From NCBI GenBank assembly GCA_937894495.1, contig CALCRR010000238.1, positions 1 to 24,292 of the forward strand: DNA of 24,292 bases, given 5' to 3'. The notes below the pieces were generated by a model. It was not told where the DNA came from. It saw only the letters and a list, made by a program, of their open reading frames with translations, and made no database searches. Shown in pieces: positions 16,153-23,924 of the stretch; position 1 is the first letter of the stretch; the number at the start of each line of letters is the position of its first letter. Source of the DNA: an uncultured Ruminococcus sp. GTDB lineage: Bacteria; Bacillota; Clostridia; Oscillospirales; Ruminococcaceae. The position numbers were made by a program, and so were the translations under genes.

Positions 16153-17973
16153 TTATTCTACTGTTACCGACTTGGCAAGCTTTCTCGGCTTGTCAACATC
16201 GTTGCCCCTGAGCACAGAGGTATAATAAGCTATAAGCTGCAGCGGCACTACGGCAGTCATAGGCATAAGCAGGTCATCAATGGTGGGCAGACCTATCTTG
16301 CAGTCTGCTACGTCATTATCCACCTCTTTGCTGTCATGTGTTACCAGCACAACATAAGCGCCCCTTGCCTTTACCTCCTTGACATTGCTTATGGTCTTGT
16401 CATAAAGGTCTCTCTGGGTAGCTACTGCAATAACAGGCATTTCATCAGTCACCAGTGAGATAGTGCCGTGCTTTAATTCGCCTGCTGCGTAGGACTCTGA
16501 ATGGATATAAGATATCTCCTTGAGCTTCAGCGAGCCCTCCATAGACAGTGCATAGTCAAGTCCCCTGCCTATATACAGCAGGTTTTCGGCATTCACCAGC
16601 TGTGATGCCACATACTGGCAGTCCTCGGGAGTTTTAAGTATCTCCTCTATCTGCTCGGGAACAGCCTGCAGCTGCGCTGTGAGCCTTCTGCACTCCTCAG
16701 CGGTCATTTTATCGTTGGCATAAGCCAGCGCAAAGGCGATAAGGTAGAACACCGAAAGCTGCACCATATAAGCCTTTGTTGAAGCCACTGATATCTCGGG
16801 GCCTGCATGGGTATATATGACCATATCAGACTCTCTTGCGATAGACGAGCCCTTGACATTAACAATAGAAAGTGTATCAGCGCCGTTTCTCTTGGCAAGC
16901 CTTAAAGCTTCAAGAGTATCGGCAGTTTCGCCTGACTGGGACACAAGTATAACGAGGTCCTTATCGGTCAGTATAGGGTCTCTGTACCTGAACTCGGAAG
17001 CCACGTCCACTGTTACCGATATCCTTGCTATCTTCTCAATAACATACTTGCCTACAAGACCTGCGTGCATAGCTGTGCCGCAGGCTACAACGAAAATGTT
17101 GTTATAGTCTCTGAGGCGGTCATAGGTCATGCCGCACTCTTCAAGGTCGGGCATACCGTCGGTTATTCTGGGGGTTATGGTTGTTCTTATCGCTGTGGGC
17201 TGGTCGTGTATCTCTTTTATCATGTAGTGGGGGTAGTTGCCCTTCTTTGCAGCCTCTTCGTCAAAATCAGCCACCAGCAGCTGTTTTTTGATGGGTGCGC
17301 CGTGGTCGTCAAAAAACTCTACCCTGCCGCTGTCAAGCACTGCTATCTCGTCCTGATCGAGCAGATAGTATTTCTTGGTATATTTGAGCACCGCAGGAAC
17401 ATCGGAGGCGATAAAGGCTTCATCGTCGCCCACTGCAACTATCAGCGGCGAGTCCTTTCTCACAGCATATATCCTGTTGGGATAGTCCCTGAACATGATA
17501 CCCAGAGCATAAGAGCCCTCGACTTCATCGAGCACCCTCTGTATGGTGGCGATGGGGTTGCCCTCATAGAAGCAGTCAAGCAGCTTTGCCACTGTTTCGG
17601 TATCAGTCTCGCTCTCGAAAACGTATCCCTTCTTTTCAAGAAATTCCTTGATCTTCTTATAATTCTCTATAATACCGTTGTGAACGATAGTAACATTGGC
17701 ATTTCCGTGAGGGTGAGAGTTTATATCCGAAGGCTCACCGTGGGTAGCCCACCTTGTGTGACCTATGCCGCAGTGACCCATGAGCTTGCCCTCACTGTCC
17801 ATCTTAGCCACCAGGTCGGCGATCTTGCCCTTTGACTTCTGGGTCTTGATCTCACCGTTTTCAAAAACTGCTATGCCTGCTGAGTCATAGCCCCTGTATT
17901 CCAGCTTGGAAAGCGAATTGAGAAGCACCTCGGTACACTCTCTTGCGCCAACATAACCAACAATTCCGCACAT
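16153..17973 (-). CDS. glmS: Glutamine--fructose-6-phosphate aminotransferase (isomerizing)
   Basis: The 606-residue enzyme makes glucosamine-6-phosphate, the entry point to peptidoglycan amino sugars. After Met removal, Cys2 of CGIVGYVG is the glutaminase nucleophile; GHTRWATHGEPS and NSHP follow in the class II amidotransferase domain (1-about 240). Two SIS domains hold the sugar-phosphate site, with VSQSGETADTLEALR and the HSESYAAGELKHGTISL loop. The C-terminus ends in the usual DKPRKLAKSVTVE. Length is standard. The leader has AAAGGGG about 11 nt before the ATG. It has its own promoter and is divergent from the HD-hydrolase operon. No glmS ribozyme core is recognisable in the leader. Confidence 0.98.
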   Translation of the reverse strand: MCGIVGYVGARECTEVLLNSLSKLEYRGYDSAGIAVFENGEIKTQKSKGKIADLVAKMDSEGKLMGHCGIGHTRWATHGEPSDINSHPHGNANVTIVHNGIIENYKKIKEFLEKKGYVFESETDTETVAKLLDCFYEGNPIATIQRVLDEVEGSYALGIMFRDYPNRIYAVRKDSPLIVAVGDDEAFIASDVPAVLKYTKKYYLLDQDEIAVLDSGRVEFFDDHGAPIKKQLLVADFDEEAAKKGNYPHYMIKEIHDQPTAIRTTITPRITDGMPDLEECGMTYDRLRDYNNIFVVACGTAMHAGLVGKYVIEKIARISVTVDVASEFRYRDPILTDKDLVILVSQSGETADTLEALRLAKRNGADTLSIVNVKGSSIARESDMVIYTHAGPEISVASTKAYMVQLSVFYLIAFALAYANDKMTAEECRRLTAQLQAVPEQIEEILKTPEDCQYVASQLVNAENLLYIGRGLDYALSMEGSLKLKEISYIHSESYAAGELKHGTISLVTDEMPVIAVATQRDLYDKTISNVKEVKARGAYVVLVTHDSKEVDNDVADCKIGLPTIDDLLMPMTAVVPLQLIAYYTSVLRGNDVDKPRKLAKSVTVE

Positions 17974-18046
17974 AAATATATTTACCCCTTTCGGCAGGCT
18001 TTTTAAGCCATAAAAATATTATCCGTCTTAAATCTCATATCAAAGC

Positions 18047-18070
18047 ATATCCTGCACCCTGGCAGGATAT
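18047..18070 (-). other. Perfect hairpin at the 5' end of the glmS leader
   Basis: A 9-bp perfect inverted repeat (18047-18055 with 18062-18070) encloses a 6-nt loop. It begins about 8 nt after the predicted glmS transcription start, so the mRNA would open with this stem. It lacks a T-tract, so it is not an obvious terminator. It may protect the 5' end or act as an operator. Confidence 0.55.
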
Positions 18071-18084
18071 ATTCCGACTTATAA

Positions 18085-18113
18085 ATAATATCACATATTA
18101 AGCATAAAATCAA
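18085..18113 (-). promoter_or_regulatory. Extended -10 promoter for glmS
   Basis: On the minus strand TTGATT (18108-18113) and TATTAT (18085-18090) are 17 nt apart, with TG just before the -10. Transcription should begin near 18078, giving a leader of about 105 nt. Confidence 0.7.
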
Positions 18114-18162
18114 TAGCAGACTAAAAAATTTATAAAAAATACTTTTCTTATGTAGAAAAATA

Positions 18163-18171
18163 TGTTATAAT
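18163..18171 (+). promoter_or_regulatory. Extended -10 promoter for the HD-yaiI-GH3-HhH operon
   Basis: TG at 18163-18164 followed after one base by TATAAT at 18166-18171. The -35 region is weak (TTTTCT with 17-nt spacing), as allowed for extended -10 promoters. The start would be near 18178, with AGGGAG at 18199-18204 as ribosome site. Confidence 0.65.
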
Positions 18172-18211
18172 AGGAAAAGAATTTTAGTTATTTTTACTAG
18201 GGAGAACGTAT

Positions 18212-18817
18212 ATGTCAAAATTAACAGAAAATAAGGACAGATTTGTAGAGATCTACAAGGAACATATCACCAGACCGGGGTCTGATAAGCTGCTGAACTT
18301 CCTTCTCAGCGAGAACAGCGACTTTTTCACAGCCCCTGCTTCTACCAGATACCACGGCGCATACGAGGGCGGTCTGTGCGAGCACAGCCTTAATGTTTAT
18401 GACTGCCTTAAAGATTATCTGGAGCGCACCAGGGTCACCGATGAATACGGACTGAGCTACCCCGATGAAAGCATAGCCATAGTCTCGCTGCTGCACGATA
18501 TCTGCAAGGTGAACCTGTACAGGGTAAGCTACCGCAACAGAAAAAACGATGAAACGGGGCAGTGGGAAAAGGTGCCGTTTTACGAATATCACGATACCCT
18601 GCCCTACGGTCACGGCGAGAAATCGGTATACATAGTAAGCAGCTATATGCGCCTTACCCGTGAGGAGGCAATGGCTATACGCTGGCACATGGGCTTTTCG
18701 GGGGAGGAGAACGTGAACATCATAGGCAGGGCGCTGGGAATGTACCCGCTGGCACTGGCGGTGCATATTGCAGATATGGAGTCCACCTTCTACATCGAGG
18801 GCAACGGGGAAGACTGA
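18212..18817 (+). CDS. HD-domain phosphohydrolase
   Basis: The 201-residue protein carries the HD metal site: H58 in GLCEHSLNV, the HD pair H95-D96 in SLLHDICKV, and D188 in HIADMES. Extra histidines H134 (YGHGEKS) and H159 (IRWHMG) match the additional ligands found in several HD families. No second domain or membrane segment is present. HD proteins cleave nucleotides, cyclic nucleotides or nucleic-acid ends; the layout is somewhat like the HD domain of YhaM-type 3'-5' exonucleases, but the substrate is not readable. It overlaps the next gene by 1 nt (TGATG). Confidence 0.85.
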   Translation: MSKLTENKDRFVEIYKEHITRPGSDKLLNFLLSENSDFFTAPASTRYHGAYEGGLCEHSLNVYDCLKDYLERTRVTDEYGLSYPDESIAIVSLLHDICKVNLYRVSYRNRKNDETGQWEKVPFYEYHDTLPYGHGEKSVYIVSSYMRLTREEAMAIRWHMGFSGEENVNIIGRALGMYPLALAVHIADMESTFYIEGNGED

Positions 18818-19272
18818 TGAAGATATTTATTGACGCCGACGGCTGCCCTGTGGTGGATATAACCATAGCTATCGCCGATAAATATAAGCTGCCTGTTACC
18901 ATTGTATGCGATACAGCACACAATTTTTCCGCTAAGGAAGTCACGGTGATAACCGTTGACAAGGGGGCGGACAGTGCGGATATAAAGCTTGCTAACCTTA
19001 TCGGCGCAGATGATATAGCTGTAACTCAGGACTACGGGCTGGCAGCACTCTGCCTTTCAAAAAGAGCTCACGCACTGGACCAGAACGGAATGGCCTACAC
19101 AGAGGGAAACATCGACGCTCTGCTGCTTTCAAGATACACCGCAAAAAAGCTGAGAAACAGCGGCAAGCGGCTGAAAGGTCCAAAGAAAAGAATTAAGGAA
19201 AACGACATACGCTTTGCAGACTCGCTGGAAAGGCTTATAAAAAATATCACAGCTGATAACGCTGAAAAATAG
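18817..19272 (+). CDS. YaiI/YqxD (DUF188, UPF0178) family protein
   Basis: The 151-residue protein begins with the family signature IDADGCPV, with VCDTAHN, a TVDKGADSADIKLANLI segment and ITQDYGLAAL-like TQDYGLAALCL following, then GMAYTEGNIDALL and the basic KRLKGPKKR. The acidic residues resemble the active site of PIN-like nucleases, to which DUF188 has been compared, but no activity is established for it here. It is translationally coupled to the HD gene through the TGATG overlap; the GH3 gene follows after 19 nt. Confidence 0.9.
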   Translation: MKIFIDADGCPVVDITIAIADKYKLPVTIVCDTAHNFSAKEVTVITVDKGADSADIKLANLIGADDIAVTQDYGLAALCLSKRAHALDQNGMAYTEGNIDALLLSRYTAKKLRNSGKRLKGPKKRIKENDIRFADSLERLIKNITADNAEK

Positions 19273-19291
19273 AATACGGAGGTTTTTTGTT

Positions 19292-21556
19292 ATGAACATC
19301 AAAAAGATACTTGACGAGCTTACCCTGGAGGAAAAAGCTTCACTTTGCTCGGGTGCGGATTTCTGGCACACAAAGGCTGTGGAGAGACTTGATATACCGC
19401 AGATAATGGTCTCTGACGGTCCTCACGGGCTGAGAAAAAATATTGATCTTGCCGAAAACCCAAATCAGGCGATAAAGGCTGTGTGCTTCCCTACCGCCAG
19501 TGCGCTTGCCTGCTCCTTCGACAGAACAGCCCTTAAAGCTGTGGGCAAGGCTCTGGGTGAGGAATGCCAGGCTGAGGACGTTTCTGTCATTCTGGGACCC
19601 GGCTGCAATATAAAGCGCTCGCCTATCTGCGGCAGAAATTTTGAGTATTTCTCAGAGGACCCCTATCTTGCCGCAGAGCTGGCAGGGGCTCACATAAAGG
19701 GAGTGCAGAGCAAGGGTGTGGGCACATCGCTCAAACACTTTGCGGCTAATAATCAGGAGACAAGACGGCTTACTGTTGATGAAAAGATCGACGAAAGAAC
19801 TCTCAGGGAGATATATCTTGCTGCCTTTGAGGGCGCAGTTAAAAACGCAAAGCCCTGGACGATAATGTGCTCATACAACAGGATAAACGGTTTCCACTCT
19901 TCCCAGAACAAGTGGCTGCTGACTGATGTGCTGCGTGACGAATGGGGTTATGAGGGTCTTGTGATGAGCGACTGGGGAGCTGTTGATGACAGGGTCGAGG
20001 GCGTTAAGGCAGGGCTTGATCTTGAAATGCCTGCAAGCTTCGGCAAGAACGATAAGCTGATAGTTGAGGCTGTGAACAACGGCGAGCTCTCAATGGAGGA
20101 GCTGGACAAGTGCGTGCAGCGTGTGCTGGAGCTGGTGGACAAGGCTGAGGAGAGCAAGACCGAAGCTAAATGGGATATGGAGGCTCAGCACGAGCTGGCA
20201 AGAAATATCTCGGCACAGTGCTCGGTGCTGCTGAAAAATGAGGATAACATACTGCCGCTGGATAAGAACGAGAAGATAGCCTTTATAGGCTTGTTTGCGC
20301 AAAAGCCCAGATATCAGGGCGGCGGCAGCTCTCATATAAACTCCTTCAAGGTGACATCAGCGCTTGAAGCCGTAAAGGATATATGCGAGGTGGAATACGA
20401 GCAGGGCTATATCACCGACGAGGACAGAACAGACGAGGAGCTTCTTGAAAAGGCTGTACAGTGCGCAAAGAGAAATGACAAGGTGGTCATCTTTGCAGGT
20501 CTGCCCGATGCCTTTGAGTCTGAGGGCTATGACAGGACCCACATGAGAATGCCCGACTGCCAGCTCAGGCTTATCGAGGAGATAAAAAAGGTGAATGATA
20601 ACATCGTAGTCGTGCTCCACAACGGCTCACCTGTTGAGATGCCTTTTATAAACGACATAAAGGGCTTGCTGGAGGTCTATCTGGGCGGTCAGGCTGTGGG
20701 CGCTGCTGCCTGCGATATACTCTTCGGCAAGGTAAACCCCAGCGGCAAGCTTGCCGAGACCTTCCCACTTAAGCTTTCCGATAATCCTTCATACCTCAAC
20801 TTCCCGGGTGTGGGTGATGATGTTCAGTACAGAGAGGGTATTTTCGTAGGCTACAGATACTACGACAAAAAGGATATGCAGGTGCTGTTCCCCTTCGGCT
20901 ACGGACTTTCGTACACAAGCTTTGAGTATTCAAACCTCACCCTGTCCTCTGACGAGATAAGAGATACCAAAACACTTACGGTATCATGCGATATAACAAA
21001 CACAGGTGACAGAGAGGGTATGGAGATAGTTCAGCTTTATGTAAGGGACAAGGAAAGCTCGGTGCCCAGACCTGTCAAAGAGCTCAAAGGCTTTGAAAAG
21101 GTTAGCTTAAAGCCCGGCGAGACCAGGAGAGTGGTTTTCAACCTTGACAAGAGAGCCTTTGCTTATTATGAAACCGCCATCAGCGACTGGTTCGTTGAGT
21201 ACGGCGAGTTTGAGATACTGATAGGCGCTTCGTCAAGAGATATAAGGCTGTCAAAGCCCGTTTATGTCAATACCGATGCTAAGCTGCCTGTTCAGTTTGA
21301 CCTTAACAGCACTGTGGGAGATATGATGTCCTGCGACGAGGGCAAGGCTGTGTTCGGCGAGTACATCGACAAGTTCTGCGAGGGTATGCTGCAATCCAAC
21401 GGTGACGGACTGGGAGAGGCTTCGAGAGAAATGGCTGTATCAATGTTCAGAGACACCCCCCTGAGAGGCATGATATGCTATGACGAAAGACCCGAATTTG
21501 ACAGGACAAAGCTTGCAGAAATGATAGATACGGTAAATAATATGCTGGAAAGCTGA
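19292..21556 (+). CDS. Glycoside hydrolase family 3, beta-glucosidase-like
   Basis: The 754-residue enzyme has the GH3 order: an N-terminal barrel (about 1-290), an alpha/beta sandwich (about 315-535) and a C-terminal fibronectin-III-like domain (about 565-650) with a further 90-residue tail. In the barrel, SDGPHGLR (41-48), GRNFEYFSEDP (114-124), LKHFAANNQE (147-156) and VMSDWGA with nucleophile D227 are clear. The acid/base Glu cannot be pinned down by eye. No signal peptide is seen, so it probably acts inside the cell on imported oligosaccharides such as cellobiose or xylo-oligosaccharides. GGAGG lies about 10 nt upstream. The specificity could be beta-glucosidase, beta-xylosidase or another GH3 activity. 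Confidence 0.93.
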   Translation: MNIKKILDELTLEEKASLCSGADFWHTKAVERLDIPQIMVSDGPHGLRKNIDLAENPNQAIKAVCFPTASALACSFDRTALKAVGKALGEECQAEDVSVILGPGCNIKRSPICGRNFEYFSEDPYLAAELAGAHIKGVQSKGVGTSLKHFAANNQETRRLTVDEKIDERTLREIYLAAFEGAVKNAKPWTIMCSYNRINGFHSSQNKWLLTDVLRDEWGYEGLVMSDWGAVDDRVEGVKAGLDLEMPASFGKNDKLIVEAVNNGELSMEELDKCVQRVLELVDKAEESKTEAKWDMEAQHELARNISAQCSVLLKNEDNILPLDKNEKIAFIGLFAQKPRYQGGGSSHINSFKVTSALEAVKDICEVEYEQGYITDEDRTDEELLEKAVQCAKRNDKVVIFAGLPDAFESEGYDRTHMRMPDCQLRLIEEIKKVNDNIVVVLHNGSPVEMPFINDIKGLLEVYLGGQAVGAAACDILFGKVNPSGKLAETFPLKLSDNPSYLNFPGVGDDVQYREGIFVGYRYYDKKDMQVLFPFGYGLSYTSFEYSNLTLSSDEIRDTKTLTVSCDITNTGDREGMEIVQLYVRDKESSVPRPVKELKGFEKVSLKPGETRRVVFNLDKRAFAYYETAISDWFVEYGEFEILIGASSRDIRLSKPVYVNTDAKLPVQFDLNSTVGDMMSCDEGKAVFGEYIDKFCEGMLQSNGDGLGEASREMAVSMFRDTPLRGMICYDERPEFDRTKLAEMIDTVNNMLES

Positions 21557-21562
21557 TATATT

Positions 21563-22546
21563 ATGAAGATCAAAGTCAAAAGACCTGATAAAAGCATAAT
21601 ATTCTACTTGATACTTGCGGCAGCTGTTATAACGGCTGCCGCAACAAGCATAGTGCTGGGCAAGGAGAAGCACGACACTGTGGTGATATACAAAGACACA
21701 GCGACCTTACCTGCCGAAAGCAAAGAGGTCACAGAGACAGAGATCACTACGGTAACGACGGCAGCAAAAACTGCTGCTAAATCAAAAACAGAAGCTTCAT
21801 CAAAGACCGCCACTACAAAAACTGCCACCACTAAAAAGACCACCACGGAAAAGACCTCAAAGACCACAACAGCAAAAACTTCACGGCAGACACAGGCGGT
21901 CACAGTGACCACGGTCTATGAAACTCAGGCTGAGGAGACCGCTTACACCGAGGAACAATATACCCAGCCTGTAAGCTTCCCCATTGATGTGAACCGAGTA
22001 ACCTTTGAGGAGCTGACTGCCATAAACGGCATAGGCGAGGTCACGGCTGACGCTATACTTGGCTACCGCAGCTCGGTAGGTGTGATATATAACATGGATA
22101 TGCTGCTTGATGTGAACGGCATTGGCGGCAGCACACTGGCGCTGCTTAAAGAATATCTTTATGTATCATCAGAGGACTATCGGGATATTGAGACCACTGT
22201 GAAAGAGACCGCTGCCGAAACAACAACATCTGCAGCGGCTTCACAAAAGGTCACCCAGCCGCTCTCAACAACTACTAAACGGCAGACAACGACTGCCGCC
22301 ACAACACTTAAAGAGACCACAACGACTACGACCACAGCCGAGCCTGTAAGACAGCCTGTTGAGATAAACAATGCCACTGCCGAGGAGCTTGAAGAAAAGC
22401 TGCTTATAGACCGTGAGCTTGCCGAAAGCATTATCGAGCTGAGGGACGAGATACAGTATTTTGTAAATCCCAGAGAGCTGCTTTATGCCGATGGCATGAG
22501 CAAGGAGCTTTTAAGCGAGCTTATAGAATATATTATTATCACATAA
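21563..22546 (+). CDS. Membrane-anchored protein with two helix-hairpin-helix modules and Thr/Lys-rich linkers (ComEA-like)
   Basis: This 327-residue protein has a short basic N-terminus and one membrane segment (about 11-33). A Thr/Lys/Ala-rich stretch (55-115) follows, then a ComEA-type helix-hairpin-helix domain (139-202) with two hairpins, NGIGEVTADAIL and NGIGGSTLALL. A second Thr-rich linker (209-262) leads to a second, degenerate module (266-326) that starts with the same VEINNATAEELEE pattern but lacks the GIG hairpin glycines. ComEA proteins bind incoming DNA at the cell surface during transformation. No comEB or comEC is adjacent, so that role is inferred. It starts 6 nt after GH3 and ends in a terminator. 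Confidence 0.8.
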   Translation: MKIKVKRPDKSIIFYLILAAAVITAAATSIVLGKEKHDTVVIYKDTATLPAESKEVTETEITTVTTAAKTAAKSKTEASSKTATTKTATTKKTTTEKTSKTTTAKTSRQTQAVTVTTVYETQAEETAYTEEQYTQPVSFPIDVNRVTFEELTAINGIGEVTADAILGYRSSVGVIYNMDMLLDVNGIGGSTLALLKEYLYVSSEDYRDIETTVKETAAETTTSAAASQKVTQPLSTTTKRQTTTAATTLKETTTTTTTAEPVRQPVEINNATAEELEEKLLIDRELAESIIELRDEIQYFVNPRELLYADGMSKELLSELIEYIIIT

Positions 22547-22549
22547 GGA

Positions 22550-22600
22550 AATAAAATGACCCGACCTTACATGACTTGTAAGATCGGGTCTTGTTTTTTA
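22550..22600. terminator. Bidirectional rho-independent-type terminator
   Basis: A stem of 14 paired positions with one mismatch (22558-22571 with 22577-22590) and a 5-nt loop is flanked by TTGTTTTTT on the plus side and, on the minus side, a T-rich run complementary to AAGGAAATAAAAT. It sits between the convergent HhH gene and the secreted hydrolase and can end both transcripts. Confidence 0.85.
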
Positions 22601-22604
22601 TCTA

Positions 22605-23480
22605 TCAGCCCCAGTAGCTTCTCCAGATATAGAAGTAGCCCCACGGGATCTTGAAGGAATAGGCTATCTTGCTGCTTGATGTGCTGTAGCCTCTGTTGCA
22701 CCAGAAGAAAACGTTGCAGTCGTTAACGATACCCTTATAAGTAGCCTGTGCATAGGTAGCACCCCATACAGCCAGCTTTACCTTTGCAGGTACGTTTGAG
22801 TAGTTAGCGCCGTCTCTTGAAAGACCTGCGCTTGACATGAACTCACCGCTGTTGTAGATCATCTGCTGAACTGTTGAATATCTCTTGTAGTATGAATACC
22901 AGACTGTCTGCGGTGCATATTTTGCGCAAACAAATCTGTTTACTACACAGTCCGAAACATAAACTATCGGCTTATCCCACATACTGTCGTTTATAGCTCC
23001 GACCTCGTGGTAAACGATACGGCACATAGCCTCCCAGCCTGCCTGATCGTAGTTCATTCTTGCTGTTTTGATATACTGTGTTGCTGCAAGAGGTGAATAG
23101 CCGTTTTTGTACACTGCTCTCAGCGTGAACTTGTAGGTGGTAGCTCTTCTCAGTCCTGTTACCTTGTAGGAGGTTGCTGTTGTGCCTGCTACCTTCTTCC
23201 AGCCCGAATACTGACCGCCTGCGATGTAAAGATCATATCTCACCGCATTTGTTACCTTGCCCCAGTGTACGATTATCGTATTGGTCTGGCTGTTGTATGG
23301 GTGAGTGTAATCACTCTCATAGGTCTTTTCAGCAACGAACTTGGGAGCTGTGCCCACTGTTGCAGCGTCAGCGTTTACTGCGCCGAAGGCTGCCATTATC
23401 ACCGAAGCTATAACTGCCATGATGATAACTGTTACCGTTTTGAACATCATAGTTTTGTTTGTACTGACTGAATCACTCAT
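22605..23480 (-). CDS. Secreted Fn3-domain cell-wall hydrolase, SleB/Hydrolase_2-like
   Basis: The 291-residue protein has a signal peptide (about 1-40: hydrophobic core TVTVIIMAVIASVIM, cleavage after NADA-A or nearby), a fibronectin-III domain (about 45-140; WGKVTNAVRYDLYIAG, YKVTGLRRATTYKFTLRA), and a C-terminal domain (146-291) resembling SleB-type lytic enzymes. MCRIVYHEVGAI with E159 as likely catalytic acid and VSDCVVNRF correspond to the A-x-x-V-Y-x-E and VVLNR elements of that family. It would act outside the cell on peptidoglycan. Three cysteines lie near the active-site region. No Shine-Dalgarno site lies just before the ATG; AGGA is about 18 nt away. The hydrolase assignment is by motif resemblance. 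Confidence 0.78.
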   Translation of the reverse strand: MSDSVSTNKTMMFKTVTVIIMAVIASVIMAAFGAVNADAATVGTAPKFVAEKTYESDYTHPYNSQTNTIIVHWGKVTNAVRYDLYIAGGQYSGWKKVAGTTATSYKVTGLRRATTYKFTLRAVYKNGYSPLAATQYIKTARMNYDQAGWEAMCRIVYHEVGAINDSMWDKPIVYVSDCVVNRFVCAKYAPQTVWYSYYKRYSTVQQMIYNSGEFMSSAGLSRDGANYSNVPAKVKLAVWGATYAQATYKGIVNDCNVFFWCNRGYSTSSSKIAYSFKIPWGYFYIWRSYWG

Positions 23481-23690
23481 TAAGATCTGACACGGTCCTG
23501 CTTTATTCTTTATTTTGAAAGCAGACCTGCCGTTTCACACCCTTTCGTTAATTGAACTGACAAATAGATCTTTATTTGTACCCTGTTCTTTTAATTTCAC
23601 TGTGTTGTTGTCTCACGTGTACCAATTTGTAACCCTAAAATCGCACCTATCGGGCAATTGGTTACAAAGTGATTACAAGCGACTTCGTAA
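23481..23690 (-). promoter_or_regulatory. Structured 5' leader of the secreted hydrolase gene
   Basis: The roughly 200-nt leader holds two overlapping inverted repeats that exclude each other. TTTGTAACC (23626-23634) pairs with GGTTACAAA (23660-23668, 9 bp), while ACCAATT (23621-23627) pairs with AATTGGT (23656-23662, 7 bp). A third hairpin lies close to the start codon, pairing GGTCTGCTTT with AAAGCAGGACC around a bulged G. I could not match it to a known riboswitch class. Confidence 0.5.
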
Positions 23691-23719
23691 AGTGTAACAT
23701 ATCGTGAATTATTTGTCAA
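23691..23719 (-). promoter_or_regulatory. Strong extended -10 promoter for the secreted hydrolase
   Basis: On the minus strand a consensus TTGACA (23714-23719), 17-nt spacer and TACACT (23691-23696), with TG one base before the -10. The start would be near 23684, leaving a leader of about 204 nt. Confidence 0.8.
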
Positions 23720-23744
23720 GGACTTTTTACCCAAATTTGTAATT

Positions 23745-23775
23745 TTGCACAAATATTTTCAACAATAGTTATAAA
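23745..23775 (+). promoter_or_regulatory. Candidate promoter for the S1-type gene
   Basis: TTGCAC (23745-23750) and TATAAA (23770-23775) are 19 nt apart, longer than ideal. It lies back to back with the hydrolase promoter in the 444-nt gap between 23481 and 23924. No gene is seen in that gap. Confidence 0.4.
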
Positions 23776-23874
23776 ATATTACCTGTAAACATAGTAATTT
23801 AATGCAGAGCCAAATACCTCAAAGAAATATCTGTGATGGTTAAAAGGGCTTATTTTTCAGTAAAAAACAACATT

Positions 23875-23909
23875 CCGCATGAAGCTGCAGCAGCATTGTC
23901 TCATTGCGG
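23875..23909 (+). other. Hairpin just before the ribosome-binding site of the S1-type gene
   Basis: CCGCATGA (23875-23882) pairs with TCATTGCGG (23901-23909), 8 bp with one bulge, enclosing a loop that contains CTGCAG. It ends 4 nt before AGAGGTG. Such a position could affect initiation. Confidence 0.45.
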
Positions 23910-23924
23910 GGAAAGAGGTGCAAA

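Noticed and set aside
17065..17835. 256-residue antisense frame inside glmS
   Set aside because: It lies fully opposite a well-conserved gene, has no ribosome site and shows no recognisable motif.
17974..18084. Possible glmS ribozyme upstream of glmS
   Set aside because: The leader is only about 105 nt and I could not find the conserved cleavage-site and pseudoknot core sequences; only a simple hairpin is present.
23481..23690. Possible c-di-AMP (ydaO) or c-di-GMP riboswitch before the cell-wall hydrolase
   Set aside because: The conserved core sequences of these classes, as I know them, are not visible. I kept it only as an unnamed structured leader.
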